From NCBI RefSeq assembly GCF_003937945.1, contig NZ_RSEC01000063.1:186001-250000 (forward strand): a stretch of 64,000 nt of DNA, given 5' to 3'. The translations under genes were made by a program, and so were the position numbers. Under the pieces are notes generated by a model. The model was not told the DNA's origin and ran no database searches. It saw nothing but the letters and a program-made list of their open reading frames with translations. This document shows positions 1-11,480 of the stretch, in pieces (the stretch's first letter is position 1; each line of letters opens with the position of its first letter). Source of the DNA: Amycolatopsis eburnea (GTDB lineage Bacteria > Actinomycetota > Actinomycetes > Mycobacteriales > Pseudonocardiaceae).

Positions 1-724
1 CCGGGTCAGGACGCTCGCCGAGCGCGCAGATCCGCGGCGCTCCCGTGCGTCCCTCCGCAGCCCAGATCTCGTTCAGCAGCGCCACGTGCCCGTCCAGGTC
101 GGTGTCCGCCGGCGTCGTGATCCAGCCGTCGGCGTGACGGGCGATCCAGCGGAACGTCTTCTCCGTCGGGCCCGCGCCGAGCAGCACCGGGATGTGCGCC
201 TGGACCGGCTTCGGCCACGCCCAGCTCGGCCCGAACGACACGAACTCGCCGTCGTAGGAAGCTTCTTCCTCCGTCCACAGTGCACTCATCGCCTCGAGGT
301 ACTCCCGCAGCGCGGTGCGGCGGCGGGTGCCGGGCACGCCGTGGTCGTTCAGCTCGTCGACGTTCCAGCCGAAGCCGGTGCCGAGCGTGACGCGGCCGCC
401 GGAGAGGTGGTCGAGGCTCGCGATCGTCTTGGCCAGGGTGATCGGGTCGCTCTCCACCGGCAGCGCGACCGCCGTGGACAGCCTGATCCGCGACGTCACC
501 GCGGCCGCCGTCGCCAGCGCGACCCACGGGTCGAGGGTGCGGCTGTAGCGGTCGTCGGGCAGGGACGCGTCGCCGGTGCGCGGGTGCGGGGACTCCCGCT
601 TCACCGGGATGTGCGTGTGCTCGGGCACGTAGAAGGTGGCGAACCCGGCGGCCTCCGCGACGCGCGCGGCGGCCGCGGGGGTGATGCCCCGGTCGCTGGT
701 GAACAGCACGATTCCGTAGTCCAC
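1..724 (-). CDS. LLM-class F420-dependent oxidoreductase, C-terminus cut by window edge
   Basis: Reading from a GTG at 724, the first 241 residues are present. They begin MDYGIVLFTSDRGITPAAAA and carry the luciferase-like signature SGGRVTLGTGFGWNVDEL near residues 108-125. This is the TIM-barrel core of F420-dependent oxidoreductases of the TIGR03619 type; the C-terminus lies outside the window. The reaction would be a hydride transfer with deazaflavin F420, substrate unknown. A KstR-like box sits just upstream, so a role in sterol or lipid side-chain breakdown is possible but inferred. The GTG is chosen because the protein starts immediately with the family's first beta strand; a ribosome site (GGAG-like) is weak. 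Confidence 0.85.
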   Translation of the reverse strand, partial: MDYGIVLFTSDRGITPAAAARVAEAAGFATFYVPEHTHIPVKRESPHPRTGDASLPDDRYSRTLDPWVALATAAAVTSRIRLSTAVALPVESDPITLAKTIASLDHLSGGRVTLGTGFGWNVDELNDHGVPGTRRRTALREYLEAMSALWTEEEASYDGEFVSFGPSWAWPKPVQAHIPVLLGAGPTEKTFRWIARHADGWITTPADTDLDGHVALLNEIWAAEGRTGAPRICALGERPDP

Positions 725-737
725 GGAGCGAGCGTAT

Positions 738-751
738 TAGAACGTGTTTCA
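738..751. promoter_or_regulatory. KstR-like operator
   Basis: TAGAACGTGTTTCA fits the mycobacterial KstR consensus TNNAACNNGTTNNA at every fixed position. It lies 14-27 bases upstream of the F420-oxidoreductase GTG, where a repressor would block transcription. KstR controls sterol and fatty acid catabolism in mycobacteria and rhodococci; assignment here is by motif only. Confidence 0.5.
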
Positions 752-1020
752 GTTTTCAAGGCCGGCCGGGTGCTGCGGAGGGTCGCCGGTCGAGTACCCT
801 TGGTGACCTTGTCCAGCGCCGGTCGAGCCGCGCTGGACGTGACGCGGGTAGGCAGGCGGGGAGCAGAGCGGCGGGGTGGTTCACCGGCACGGTGGAGGGG
901 CCCGCGACGACCGGGGAGGCAACGTGTCAATCCTTTGTGGACGGAGAGCGTCCCAGTCCGTGGAATCCGGGGCGGGGCGGGATGGCGTGCGCGGCCGGGG
1001 ATCCGATACCGTGGACCACA

Positions 1021-1090
1021 GGCCGAGAGGCGCTGCAACGGACCACCGGGTCCGCCACGCTCGGCCGGGATTGACCAACCAAGGGCGCCT
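1021..1090 (+). promoter_or_regulatory. S-adenosylhomocysteine (SAH) riboswitch
   Basis: The RNA folds as the SAH element. P1 is GGCCGAG (1021-1027) with CUCGGCC (1060-1066). P2 is CGGACC (1039-1044) with GGUCCG (1049-1054). The pseudoknot helix P4 is AGGCGC (1028-1033) with GCGCCU (1085-1090). The unpaired core GCUGCAAC and the CCACGCUCGG segment closely resemble the family's conserved positions. It sits directly ahead of metH, a typical target, because MetH consumes the homocysteine released from SAH. The 3' strand of P4 overlaps the hairpin described at 1087-1106. Established: SAH riboswitches activate SAH-recycling genes. Inferred: function here. Confidence 0.85.
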
Positions 1091-1106
1091 CCCGACCAAG
1101 GGAGGC
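1087..1106 (+). promoter_or_regulatory. metH RBS-sequestering hairpin (riboswitch expression platform)
   Basis: GCCUCCC (1087-1093) can pair with GGGAGGC (1100-1106), burying the GGAGG ribosome site (1101-1105) of metH. Bases 1087-1090 are also needed for riboswitch helix P4, so the two structures exclude each other. Ligand binding should free the ribosome site, making this a translational ON switch. Confidence 0.75.
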
Positions 1107-1111
1107 TGCCG

Positions 1112-4722
<3,611 letters not shown>

Positions 4723-4741
<19 letters not shown>

Positions 4742-5874
4742 TCCTTCAGCTCGATGTCCGTGGCGAACTTGTCGGTCGCCTTGAGCATCAGGCCGAGCAG
4801 GAAGCGGGACTTGAACGTCCAGTCCCGCAGCTTGATCCGCAGCGGCGACGGCGGCGCGAGGAACGGGCCCGCGCTGCCGCGCTGCGAGACCTTGGCGTAG
4901 CCGCGGAACAGCTCCTCGTAGCGGGCGAAGGCGATTTCGTGGTCGCCGCCGGCGGCGAGGAGTTCCCCGGCGAGGACGTACGCGCCCACGATCGCGAGGC
5001 CGGTCCCGAAGCCGCCGAGGGTGTTGCCGTAGGCGGCGTCGCCGAGGAGCACGACGCGGCCGCGCGAGTAGCGGTCGATCGTGACGCGGCTGAGGGTGTC
5101 CAGGTAGAACTCGCGGGCCCCGGGGACCTTGGCCATCAGCTCGGGCACCCGCCAGCCGGCGCCCTGGTAGGCGTCGGCCAGCAGTTTCCGCTGCTGCGCG
5201 GTGTCCGTGCGGTCGTAGTCCAGCTCCGGTGAGGCGAAGACGAAGAACGCCGACGCCTTCGGCCCGCCGACGGCGGCCATCCGGCCGGGCTCGTTGTACA
5301 TCACCGCGTCGCCGTCGGCGACGTCCTCGCCGAGCTCGGCCAGCGCGTAGTGGTACCCGAGGTACTGGACGTAGTCGCGCTCCGGGCCGAACGCCAGCCG
5401 CCGGACGTTCGAGTGGATCCCGTCCGCGCCGACGACCAGGTCGAACCGGCGCGGCGCGGCGGTGGCGAAGGTGACGTCGACGCCGTCGCCGGTTTCGATC
5501 AGCGACGTGATGGTGTCGCCGAAGAGGTATTCGCAGTCCGTGTGCGCGTAGAGGATTTCCGCGAGGTCGCCGCGGCGGATTTCGATCTCGCCGCCGGTGA
5601 ATTCGCCGGGGATGACCGCCTGCGGCTTTCCGGTCGCGTCGATGATCGTCTGGTCCTGCCCGCCGGTCTGGTGCGCGAGGACGTCGCCGAGGATGCCCAT
5701 GCGCTCGAGCACGGTCCGGTGCGTGGCGCCCTTGAAGTCGACGGCCTGCCCGCCGGGCCGCACCGACGGCGCGCGTTCGACGACGGTGACGGTGCAGCCG
5801 TAGCGGGTCAGCCAGTGGGCGAGGGCGGGGCCGGCGATGCTGGCGCCGGAGATCAGGACGCTGAGGTTCTTCAT
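4723..5874 (-). CDS. FAD-dependent monooxygenase (PHBH fold)
   Basis: A 383-residue class A flavoprotein monooxygenase. The N-terminal dinucleotide-binding loop is SGASIAGPAL (residues 9-18), the middle motif is GADGIHS (149-155), and the second FAD motif is GDAAYGN (278-284) followed by GGFGTGLAI. These three motifs define the p-hydroxybenzoate-hydroxylase/TetX fold, which uses NAD(P)H and oxygen to hydroxylate an aromatic or polyketide-like substrate. The substrate cannot be read from sequence. Its 3' end overlaps that of metH on the opposite strand. The ATG at 5874 directly begins the Rossmann strand; the ribosome site is weak. No regulator is adjacent. Confidence 0.88.
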
Positions 5875-5926
5875 GCCGCCGAGCTTCGCCAGGGGCGCTT
5901 ACCGGCCCCTGACGAAGCGCTGACGG

Positions 5927-7324
5927 CTACTCGGCGGCGCCGGTCAGCAGCGACTGGTACCAGGCGTCGTACGGGTGGTTGGTCGCCGGGTAGTTGGCCG
6001 GCGGGGTCGTCGCCTGGCTCGCCGAGTCGAAGTCCCAGCCGCGGACCAGCTTGCCCGACTGCCGGGCCGAGGTGATGAAGGCCGACTCCGTCGCGGGAGC
6101 GCCGTAGAACAGCGCGCCCTGCTGCAGCTCCGCGCTGTCACCGTTCTGGAACTCGTCGAACGCGACCTGCCGGTAGCGGATCCGGTCGCCGGCGACGCTC
6201 GCGGTGTCCGCGCGCAGCGTGTTCGACGGCGTCGGGCCGTCGGCGCCGGTCCACACCCGCACGCGCCGGGTGCCGTTGACGGCGGTGTCCTTGGCGAAGC
6301 GCGCGTCGGACGTCTTGGCGTTGCCGGTCCACGAAACGGTGGTGGCCGACAGCGTGCCGGTCCACGTCCAGTTCTGGCTGCTGCTCTGGCTCCGGTGGAT
6401 CTCCCGCAGGTGCGTGGCGTCGGTGAAGGCGACGGTCGGCTGCACGCCGTTGTCGTACTGGTGGGACGCCTGCCAGGTGATCTCGCCGTCCGCGCCGAGC
6501 TTGCCGACGTGGTACCAGAGCGTGGTCGCGCTCTGCGACTGGTGGACCTCGACGAGGTCACCGTTGTCGTTGAGCGCGACGGCCGGGGTCTGCCCGCTGT
6601 CGTACTTCCCGTGCCGCAGCCAGGTGACGCGGCCGTCGGCGCCGTAGGTCCCGGTCCAGTACCAGAGCGCGCCGCCGCCGGAGTCGTGCACCTCGACGAT
6701 CTGGCCGCGCCCGTTGAGCGCGACCGCGGGGTGGTAGCCGACGTCGCGCTTGTACTCCGCGCGGCTGCCGGCGTGCCCGGACAGCAGCGGCAGCACGCGC
6801 CCGCGGAGGGAGTCGACGTCCGGCTGCCCGGCCGGGTAGTCCTGGGCGCGCAGGAGGCGGCCGCCGAAGACCGACTCGAGCTCCTGGTTGACGGCGGTGA
6901 GGTTGCCGGCCGCGAACGAGGGGTTGTCGGTGAGGTCGTCCTTGAGGTCGAGCATGACGACGATCGGCGCGGCGGCCGGGTGCTGCGCCGACCACGTGTT
7001 CACCGTGGTCAGCCAGTCGCGGAGGTTGTTCGACGCCGGGTTGCCGCCGCTGTGGTCGACGAGGTTGCCGGGGGAGTCGTGGCCGACGCCGTAGTCGTGG
7101 GTGGTCGCGTAGCCGTTGTCGTGGATGTCGAGCTCGATGAACCGGACGCCGTGGTCGAGCTGGTAGCCGATCGAGTTCTTGGCGCCGTCGACGTTGCCCG
7201 AATAGCTGTTGTGCGTCGCCCGGAACACCGAGGCGGTGAACGGGGGGCTCGCGGCGTCGGCCGTGCCGGTCAGCAGCGCGGAAGCGGTGAGCGCGGCGAC
7301 GGCCAGTGCGGGCAGGCGGGTCAT
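5927..7324 (-). CDS. Secreted PI-PLC X-domain phosphodiesterase with lectin-like repeats
   Basis: 465 residues. A signal peptide (MTRLPALAVAALTASALLTG, cleavage probably after ADA) precedes a phosphatidylinositol phospholipase C X-like domain with RATHNSY (H38) and ELDIHDN (64-70), the two catalytic blocks of the TIM barrel. After about residue 190 come three repeats of about 50 residues with the pattern PAVALN-x-G-x-LVEVH-x-S and Trp-rich strands, resembling a small propeller or lectin module. It probably cleaves a phosphodiester or glycolipid outside the cell. Start at 7324 rather than the longer frame: GAGG lies 8-11 bases upstream and the signal peptide begins here. Divergent from the LuxR-type gene. 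Confidence 0.82.
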   Translation of the reverse strand: MTRLPALAVAALTASALLTGTADAASPPFTASVFRATHNSYSGNVDGAKNSIGYQLDHGVRFIELDIHDNGYATTHDYGVGHDSPGNLVDHSGGNPASNNLRDWLTTVNTWSAQHPAAAPIVVMLDLKDDLTDNPSFAAGNLTAVNQELESVFGGRLLRAQDYPAGQPDVDSLRGRVLPLLSGHAGSRAEYKRDVGYHPAVALNGRGQIVEVHDSGGGALWYWTGTYGADGRVTWLRHGKYDSGQTPAVALNDNGDLVEVHQSQSATTLWYHVGKLGADGEITWQASHQYDNGVQPTVAFTDATHLREIHRSQSSSQNWTWTGTLSATTVSWTGNAKTSDARFAKDTAVNGTRRVRVWTGADGPTPSNTLRADTASVAGDRIRYRQVAFDEFQNGDSAELQQGALFYGAPATESAFITSARQSGKLVRGWDFDSASQATTPPANYPATNHPYDAWYQSLLTGAAE

Positions 7325-7592
7325 CCTCGGGTCCTCACTTCGGGGAACGGGGTGCGCCCATCCTGGCGCCTCCGGCGAGGAGTTGTCTTGAATTCCGCGA
7401 AAACGGTTGATCACGGTGCCGGGTGAATAGCCGGGAAATGCTCACCGAATAGCAGATCAACTGTCCGTTGTGTCGCATTTGTCGAGCCGCCTGGCGAATT
7501 ATGCCAAATCGCTGCGCGGATTCGGTACTTGGCGGGCGCCTCCGTTGTCATTATCCGGAGAAAGACTGTGCGCACGCGGGGAGGCAGTGGGT

Positions 7593-10151
7593 GTGGCGAA
7601 CGACTGGCCGCTGGTCGGCCGCGAACAGGAGCTGGCCTTCGCGCGCCGGGCACTGGCCGACACCGAGGTGTGCGGCCTGCTGCTGACCGGCCGTGCCGGG
7701 GCCGGCAAGACCCGCCTGGCCAAGGTGCTGCTGACCGAGCTGGCCGGTGACGGCGCGCGCACGCACTGGGTGCGCGCGATGTCGTCGGCGTCGACGATCC
7801 CGTTCGGCGCCTTCGCCCACCTCCTGCCGGGCAGCGCCGACGGCACGGCCGACCGCGCGCACCGGCTCAACCAGGTCGCCGGCCACCTCACGCGGGGCGC
7901 GGAGGGGCGGCGGCTGGTGCTGTGCGTCGACGACGCGCACCTGCTCGACGACCTGTCCGCGACGCTGGTGCACCAGCTGGCCGCGACCGCGGCGGCGTTC
8001 GTCATCGTGATCGCGCCGCACGGCGTGAGCGTGCCCGACCCGGTGTTCGCGATGTGGAAGGACCGCGTGGCCGAACGGCTCGACGTCGGCGAACTGACCC
8101 GGGCGCAGACCATCGAGCTGGTGACCGCGGCGCTGGGCGGGCGGCTCGACGACGGCGCGGAGCACCGGCTGTGGCACCTCACCCTGGGCAACCCGCTGTT
8201 CCTGCGGGAACTCGTCCAGGGCGGGCTCGACAGCGGCTCGCTCTCGGCCGTGGACGGGCTGTGGCGGTGGAGCGGCGCCCTCACGGCCACGCCACGGCTG
8301 GTCGAGCTGATCGAAACCCGCACCGACCGCGTCGACGCCGACGAGCGGCGGCTGCTGGAACTGCTGGCCTTCGGCGAGCCGCTGGGCAGCGAACCACTGG
8401 TCCGGCTGGGCGCGGCGAGTGTGCTGGCGTCCACCGAGCGGGCCGGGCTGGTGGTGTCCGAGCGGATCGGGCGGCGGCTGAACGTCCGCCTCGCGCACCC
8501 GCTCTACGCCGAGGTCATCCGGCGCCGGACGTCGCCGCTGCGGCAGCGCGACACCTACCGCATCCTCGCCAGGACGCTGGACCTGACCGGCGCGCGGCGC
8601 GCCGAGGACAAGCCGCGGCTGGTCCGCTGGCGGCTCGCCGCCGGCCTGCCGACCGACCCGCAGCTCGTCCGCGCCGCGGCGGAGACGTTGCTGCGCAAGG
8701 ACTTCCCCCAGGCCGAGCAGCTGGCCGCGGAAGCCGTCCGGCTGGGTGGCGGGTTCGCCGCGAAGTACCTGCTGGCCCAGGTCCGGATCGCGGGCGGACG
8801 GCACGCCGACGCCGACGCCCTGCTGGCCGAACTCGCCGGCGAGACGGTGTCGGACGCGCAGCACGCGCGCGTCGCCGGGACGCGGGCGCGGAACCTGGCG
8901 TTCGGCCTGAACCGCTTCGACGAGGCCGAGTCCGTGCTCGACACGGCCGAGACCGCGGTGTCCGGGACGGCCGACGAGCTGGTGGTGGCCCGGGCGGCGG
9001 TGCGCGCGGCGACGGGCGCGTGCCGCGAGGCGCTGGACCTGCTCGGCCCGGTGCTCGACCGCAACCCGCGCGGCGACGTGCTGCGCCTGAGTGCGCTGGT
9101 CGTCGCGGCCGGGGCGCTGGCCGAGTCCGGGCGGACGGAGGCGTGCCTCGGCGTCGTCGAGGAGGGACTGGCGATCACGGCCGCGGACGCGTCCGTGCCA
9201 GGGTCCCGCGTCCGCCTGGAGCACGCGCGGGTGGTGGCGCTGTGCCGGGCCGGCCGCCTGGAGGAGGCGGAAGACCTGGCGGGCGAGCACTACCGCGCCG
9301 CGGTCGGCGACCGCTGGGCCCCGGCACTGGCGGCCGCGGCGGCGTCCCTCGGCACGGTCGCGCTCGCGTACGGCAACGTGCGCGCGGCGATCCGGCGGCT
9401 GAGCGAAGCCCTGGCGGTGGAGGGCCACGACCAGCCGCACGAGTTCCGCCCGGCGGTCGCGAGCGCGTTGGCCCGCGCGTCGGCGATGGCCGGGCAGGCG
9501 ACAGACTCGCCCGGCCGCTGGGCCACGGCCTGGGCTTGCGCGGCCCGGGGCGAGCTGACCCGAGCGGCTTCCCTGGCTTCACAGGCGGTCTTGGAGTACG
9601 CGGGCCGGCCGGCGGTCGCGGCCGAGATCAGCCACGATCTGGTTCGTTTCGGCGTCCCGGAGTTCTCGTCGGAGCTGGACGGCCCGCTGGTGTCGTTGTA
9701 CGCGGCCCACGCGCGGGCGCTGTCCGCGGGCGACGCGGCGGCCCTGGACGCGGTCGCGACGGCGTTCGCCGACATGGGCGCCCGCCTGCTCGCGGCAGAG
9801 GCGGCGGCGGAGGCGTCCCGAGCCCACCGCGCGGCGGGCAAGCTGGGGAGCGCGGTCGGTTCGGCCCAGCGGGCCCAGTCGTGGCTGGCGTCCTGCCCGG
9901 ACGCCGCGACGCCGGCGCTGGCGCTGCTGGACACCCCGCTCGACCTGACGGTCCGCGAGCTGGAGATCGCCCGCCTGGTGGCGACGGGCCTGACGAGCCG
10001 CGCCGTCGCGGACCGCTTGGTGGTGTCGGTGCGAACGGTGGACAACGTGCTGCACGGCGTCTACGCGAAGCTGGGTATTTCGGGGCGGCGCGAACTGGCT
10101 TCGGTGGTGGGGCAACCGGAGCCGGGGAGTAGTGCGGCGGACGGCCCGTAG
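7593..10151 (+). CDS. AAA-ATPase LuxR-family transcriptional regulator (LAL type)
   Basis: About 852 residues. It has a Walker A motif GRAGAGKT (about 33-40), a Walker B-like LVLCVDDAHLLDD, a long helical TPR-like middle part, and a C-terminal LuxR helix-turn-helix starting near LTVRELEIARLVATGL with the recognition helix SVRTVDNVLHGVYAKLG. Large ATP-binding LuxR regulators often activate one neighbouring locus such as a catabolic or antibiotic cluster. The GTG at 7593 is supported by GGGGAGG at 7578-7584; upstream in-frame codons lack homology. Its target could be the divergent PI-PLC gene or the downstream repeat-protein operon, but no sequence evidence decides this. Confidence 0.88.
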   Translation: MANDWPLVGREQELAFARRALADTEVCGLLLTGRAGAGKTRLAKVLLTELAGDGARTHWVRAMSSASTIPFGAFAHLLPGSADGTADRAHRLNQVAGHLTRGAEGRRLVLCVDDAHLLDDLSATLVHQLAATAAAFVIVIAPHGVSVPDPVFAMWKDRVAERLDVGELTRAQTIELVTAALGGRLDDGAEHRLWHLTLGNPLFLRELVQGGLDSGSLSAVDGLWRWSGALTATPRLVELIETRTDRVDADERRLLELLAFGEPLGSEPLVRLGAASVLASTERAGLVVSERIGRRLNVRLAHPLYAEVIRRRTSPLRQRDTYRILARTLDLTGARRAEDKPRLVRWRLAAGLPTDPQLVRAAAETLLRKDFPQAEQLAAEAVRLGGGFAAKYLLAQVRIAGGRHADADALLAELAGETVSDAQHARVAGTRARNLAFGLNRFDEAESVLDTAETAVSGTADELVVARAAVRAATGACREALDLLGPVLDRNPRGDVLRLSALVVAAGALAESGRTEACLGVVEEGLAITAADASVPGSRVRLEHARVVALCRAGRLEEAEDLAGEHYRAAVGDRWAPALAAAAASLGTVALAYGNVRAAIRRLSEALAVEGHDQPHEFRPAVASALARASAMAGQATDSPGRWATAWACAARGELTRAASLASQAVLEYAGRPAVAAEISHDLVRFGVPEFSSELDGPLVSLYAAHARALSAGDAAALDAVATAFADMGARLLAAEAAAEASRAHRAAGKLGSAVGSAQRAQSWLASCPDAATPALALLDTPLDLTVRELEIARLVATGLTSRAVADRLVVSVRTVDNVLHGVYAKLGISGRRELASVVGQPEPGSSAADGP

Positions 10152-10281
10152 GTAGGTGGAGGCCGCGGCCCGGGCGAAGCCGAGTACCCCGCTACTCATG
10201 ACCGCGGCGGCATCCGGTTCGAGACTGGATGACAACGGAGGGGCGCGGGCTTCACCGATCCGGATGTCAGGAGTGGACAGG

Positions 10282-11454
10282 ATGACGACTTCATCGGGCG
10301 ACGTTTTCCAGAACGAGCAGGGTTCCGGGGGTGGCCAGTTCAACGAGCAGGCTTCCGCGGGTGGTGGCGGGGACATCTTCCAGAACGAGCAGGGTTCGGG
10401 AGGTGGCCAGTTCAACGAGCAGGCGTCGACGGGCGGCCGCGGCGGTGACATCTTCCAGAACGAGCAGGGTTCGGGTGGCGGTCAGTTCAACGAGCAGGCC
10501 TCGACGGGTGGCCGCGGGGGCGACATCTTCCAGAACGAGCAGGGTTCGGGTGGCGGTCAGTTCAACGAGCAGGCCTCGACGGGTGGCCGCGGCGGTGACA
10601 TCTTCCAGAACGAGCAAGGCTCCGGCCGCGGCGGCAACCAGTTCAACGAGCAGGCGTCGGCCGGCCACCACGGCGACGTGTTCCAGAACGAGCAGGCCTC
10701 CGCCGGTCACGGGAACCAGTTCAACGAACAGGCCTCCACGGGCGGCGTGGGCAACATCTTCCAGAACGAGCAGGGTTCCGGGGGCGGTCAGTTCAACGAG
10801 CAGGCGTCGACGGGTGGTCGTGGGGACATCTTCCAGAACGAGCAGGGCTCGGGCGGTCACGGTGGGAACCAGTTCAACGAGCAGGCGTCCACGGGTGGTC
10901 ACGGGAGCATCTTCCAGAACGAGCAGGGTTCCGGCGGTCACGGTGGGAACCAGTTCAACGAGCAGGCGTCCACGGGTGGTCACGGGAGCATCTTCCAGAA
11001 CGAGCAGGGTTCCGGCGGTCACGGTGGGAACCAGTTCAACGAGCAGGCGTCCACGGGTGGTCACGGGAGCATCTTCCAGAACGAGCAGGGCTCGGGCGGT
11101 CACGGTGGGAACCAGTTCAACGAGCAGGCCTCGACCGGCGGTCACGGGAGCATCTTCCAGAACGAACAGTCCCACGGCGGCCACGGCAACCAGTTCAACG
11201 AGCAGGCCTCGACCGGCGGCCACGGCAACATCTTCCAGAACGAACAGTCCCACGGCGGCCACGGCAACCAGTTCAACGAGCAGGCCTCCACGGGCGGCCA
11301 CGGCAACATCTTCCAGAACGAACAGGCCCACGGCCACCACGGCGGCAACCAGTTCAACGAGCAGGCGGCCACCGAGCACCACGAGCACGAGGACCACCAC
11401 CACGCCGGCCACGACCACCACGTCGACCACCACCACGACGTCGACCACTACTGA
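10282..11454 (+). CDS. FQNEQ/QFNEQ tandem-repeat protein with His-rich tail, first gene of an ini-like operon
   Basis: About 390 residues made almost wholly of 14 units of 22-27 residues, each with one FQNEQ and one QFNEQ motif joined by Gly/Ser/His loops (GSGG, ASTGG, HGG). The tail is His/Asp/Glu-rich (HHEHEDHHHAGHDHH). There is no signal peptide, no transmembrane segment and very little hydrophobic content. Three to four units around 10.9-11.15 kb are near-identical 81-bp DNA copies, showing recent expansion. ATG 10282 follows AGGAG with 8-base spacing. In mycobacteria the gene before iniA is the Gly-rich iniB; this protein holds that position but shares no clear iniB sequence. The His tail may bind metal and the strand-turn pattern may self-assemble; both are guesses. 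Confidence 0.75.
   Translation: MTTSSGDVFQNEQGSGGGQFNEQASAGGGGDIFQNEQGSGGGQFNEQASTGGRGGDIFQNEQGSGGGQFNEQASTGGRGGDIFQNEQGSGGGQFNEQASTGGRGGDIFQNEQGSGRGGNQFNEQASAGHHGDVFQNEQASAGHGNQFNEQASTGGVGNIFQNEQGSGGGQFNEQASTGGRGDIFQNEQGSGGHGGNQFNEQASTGGHGSIFQNEQGSGGHGGNQFNEQASTGGHGSIFQNEQGSGGHGGNQFNEQASTGGHGSIFQNEQGSGGHGGNQFNEQASTGGHGSIFQNEQSHGGHGNQFNEQASTGGHGNIFQNEQSHGGHGNQFNEQASTGGHGNIFQNEQAHGHHGGNQFNEQAATEHHEHEDHHHAGHDHHVDHHHDVDHY
10906..11158 (+). repeat. 81-bp tandem coding repeats
   Basis: Near-identical 81-bp units (27 codons, each encoding FQNEQ plus QFNEQ) follow one another inside the repeat-protein gene. The DNA identity, with only scattered synonymous changes, implies recent unequal exchange or slippage, so copy number probably varies between strains. 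Confidence 0.85.
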
Positions 11455-11480
11455 GCCGGCGTAAGCGCAGAGGAGCGGTC

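Noticed and set aside
1021..1106. Cobalamin riboswitch before metH
   Set aside because: No B12 box; the helices and core fit the SAH aptamer instead.
86..1111. N-terminal extension of metH
   Set aside because: The upstream frame is open only because of high GC. Homology, the ribosome site and the riboswitch all place the start at 1112.
10282..11454. True IniB orthologue
   Set aside because: Gene position matches iniB, but the protein is a FQNEQ repeat without the Gly/Ala-rich sequence of mycobacterial IniB.
10282..11454. PE/PPE or elastin-like secreted protein
   Set aside because: No signal peptide, no PE/PPE motif, and the repeat unit is unrelated.
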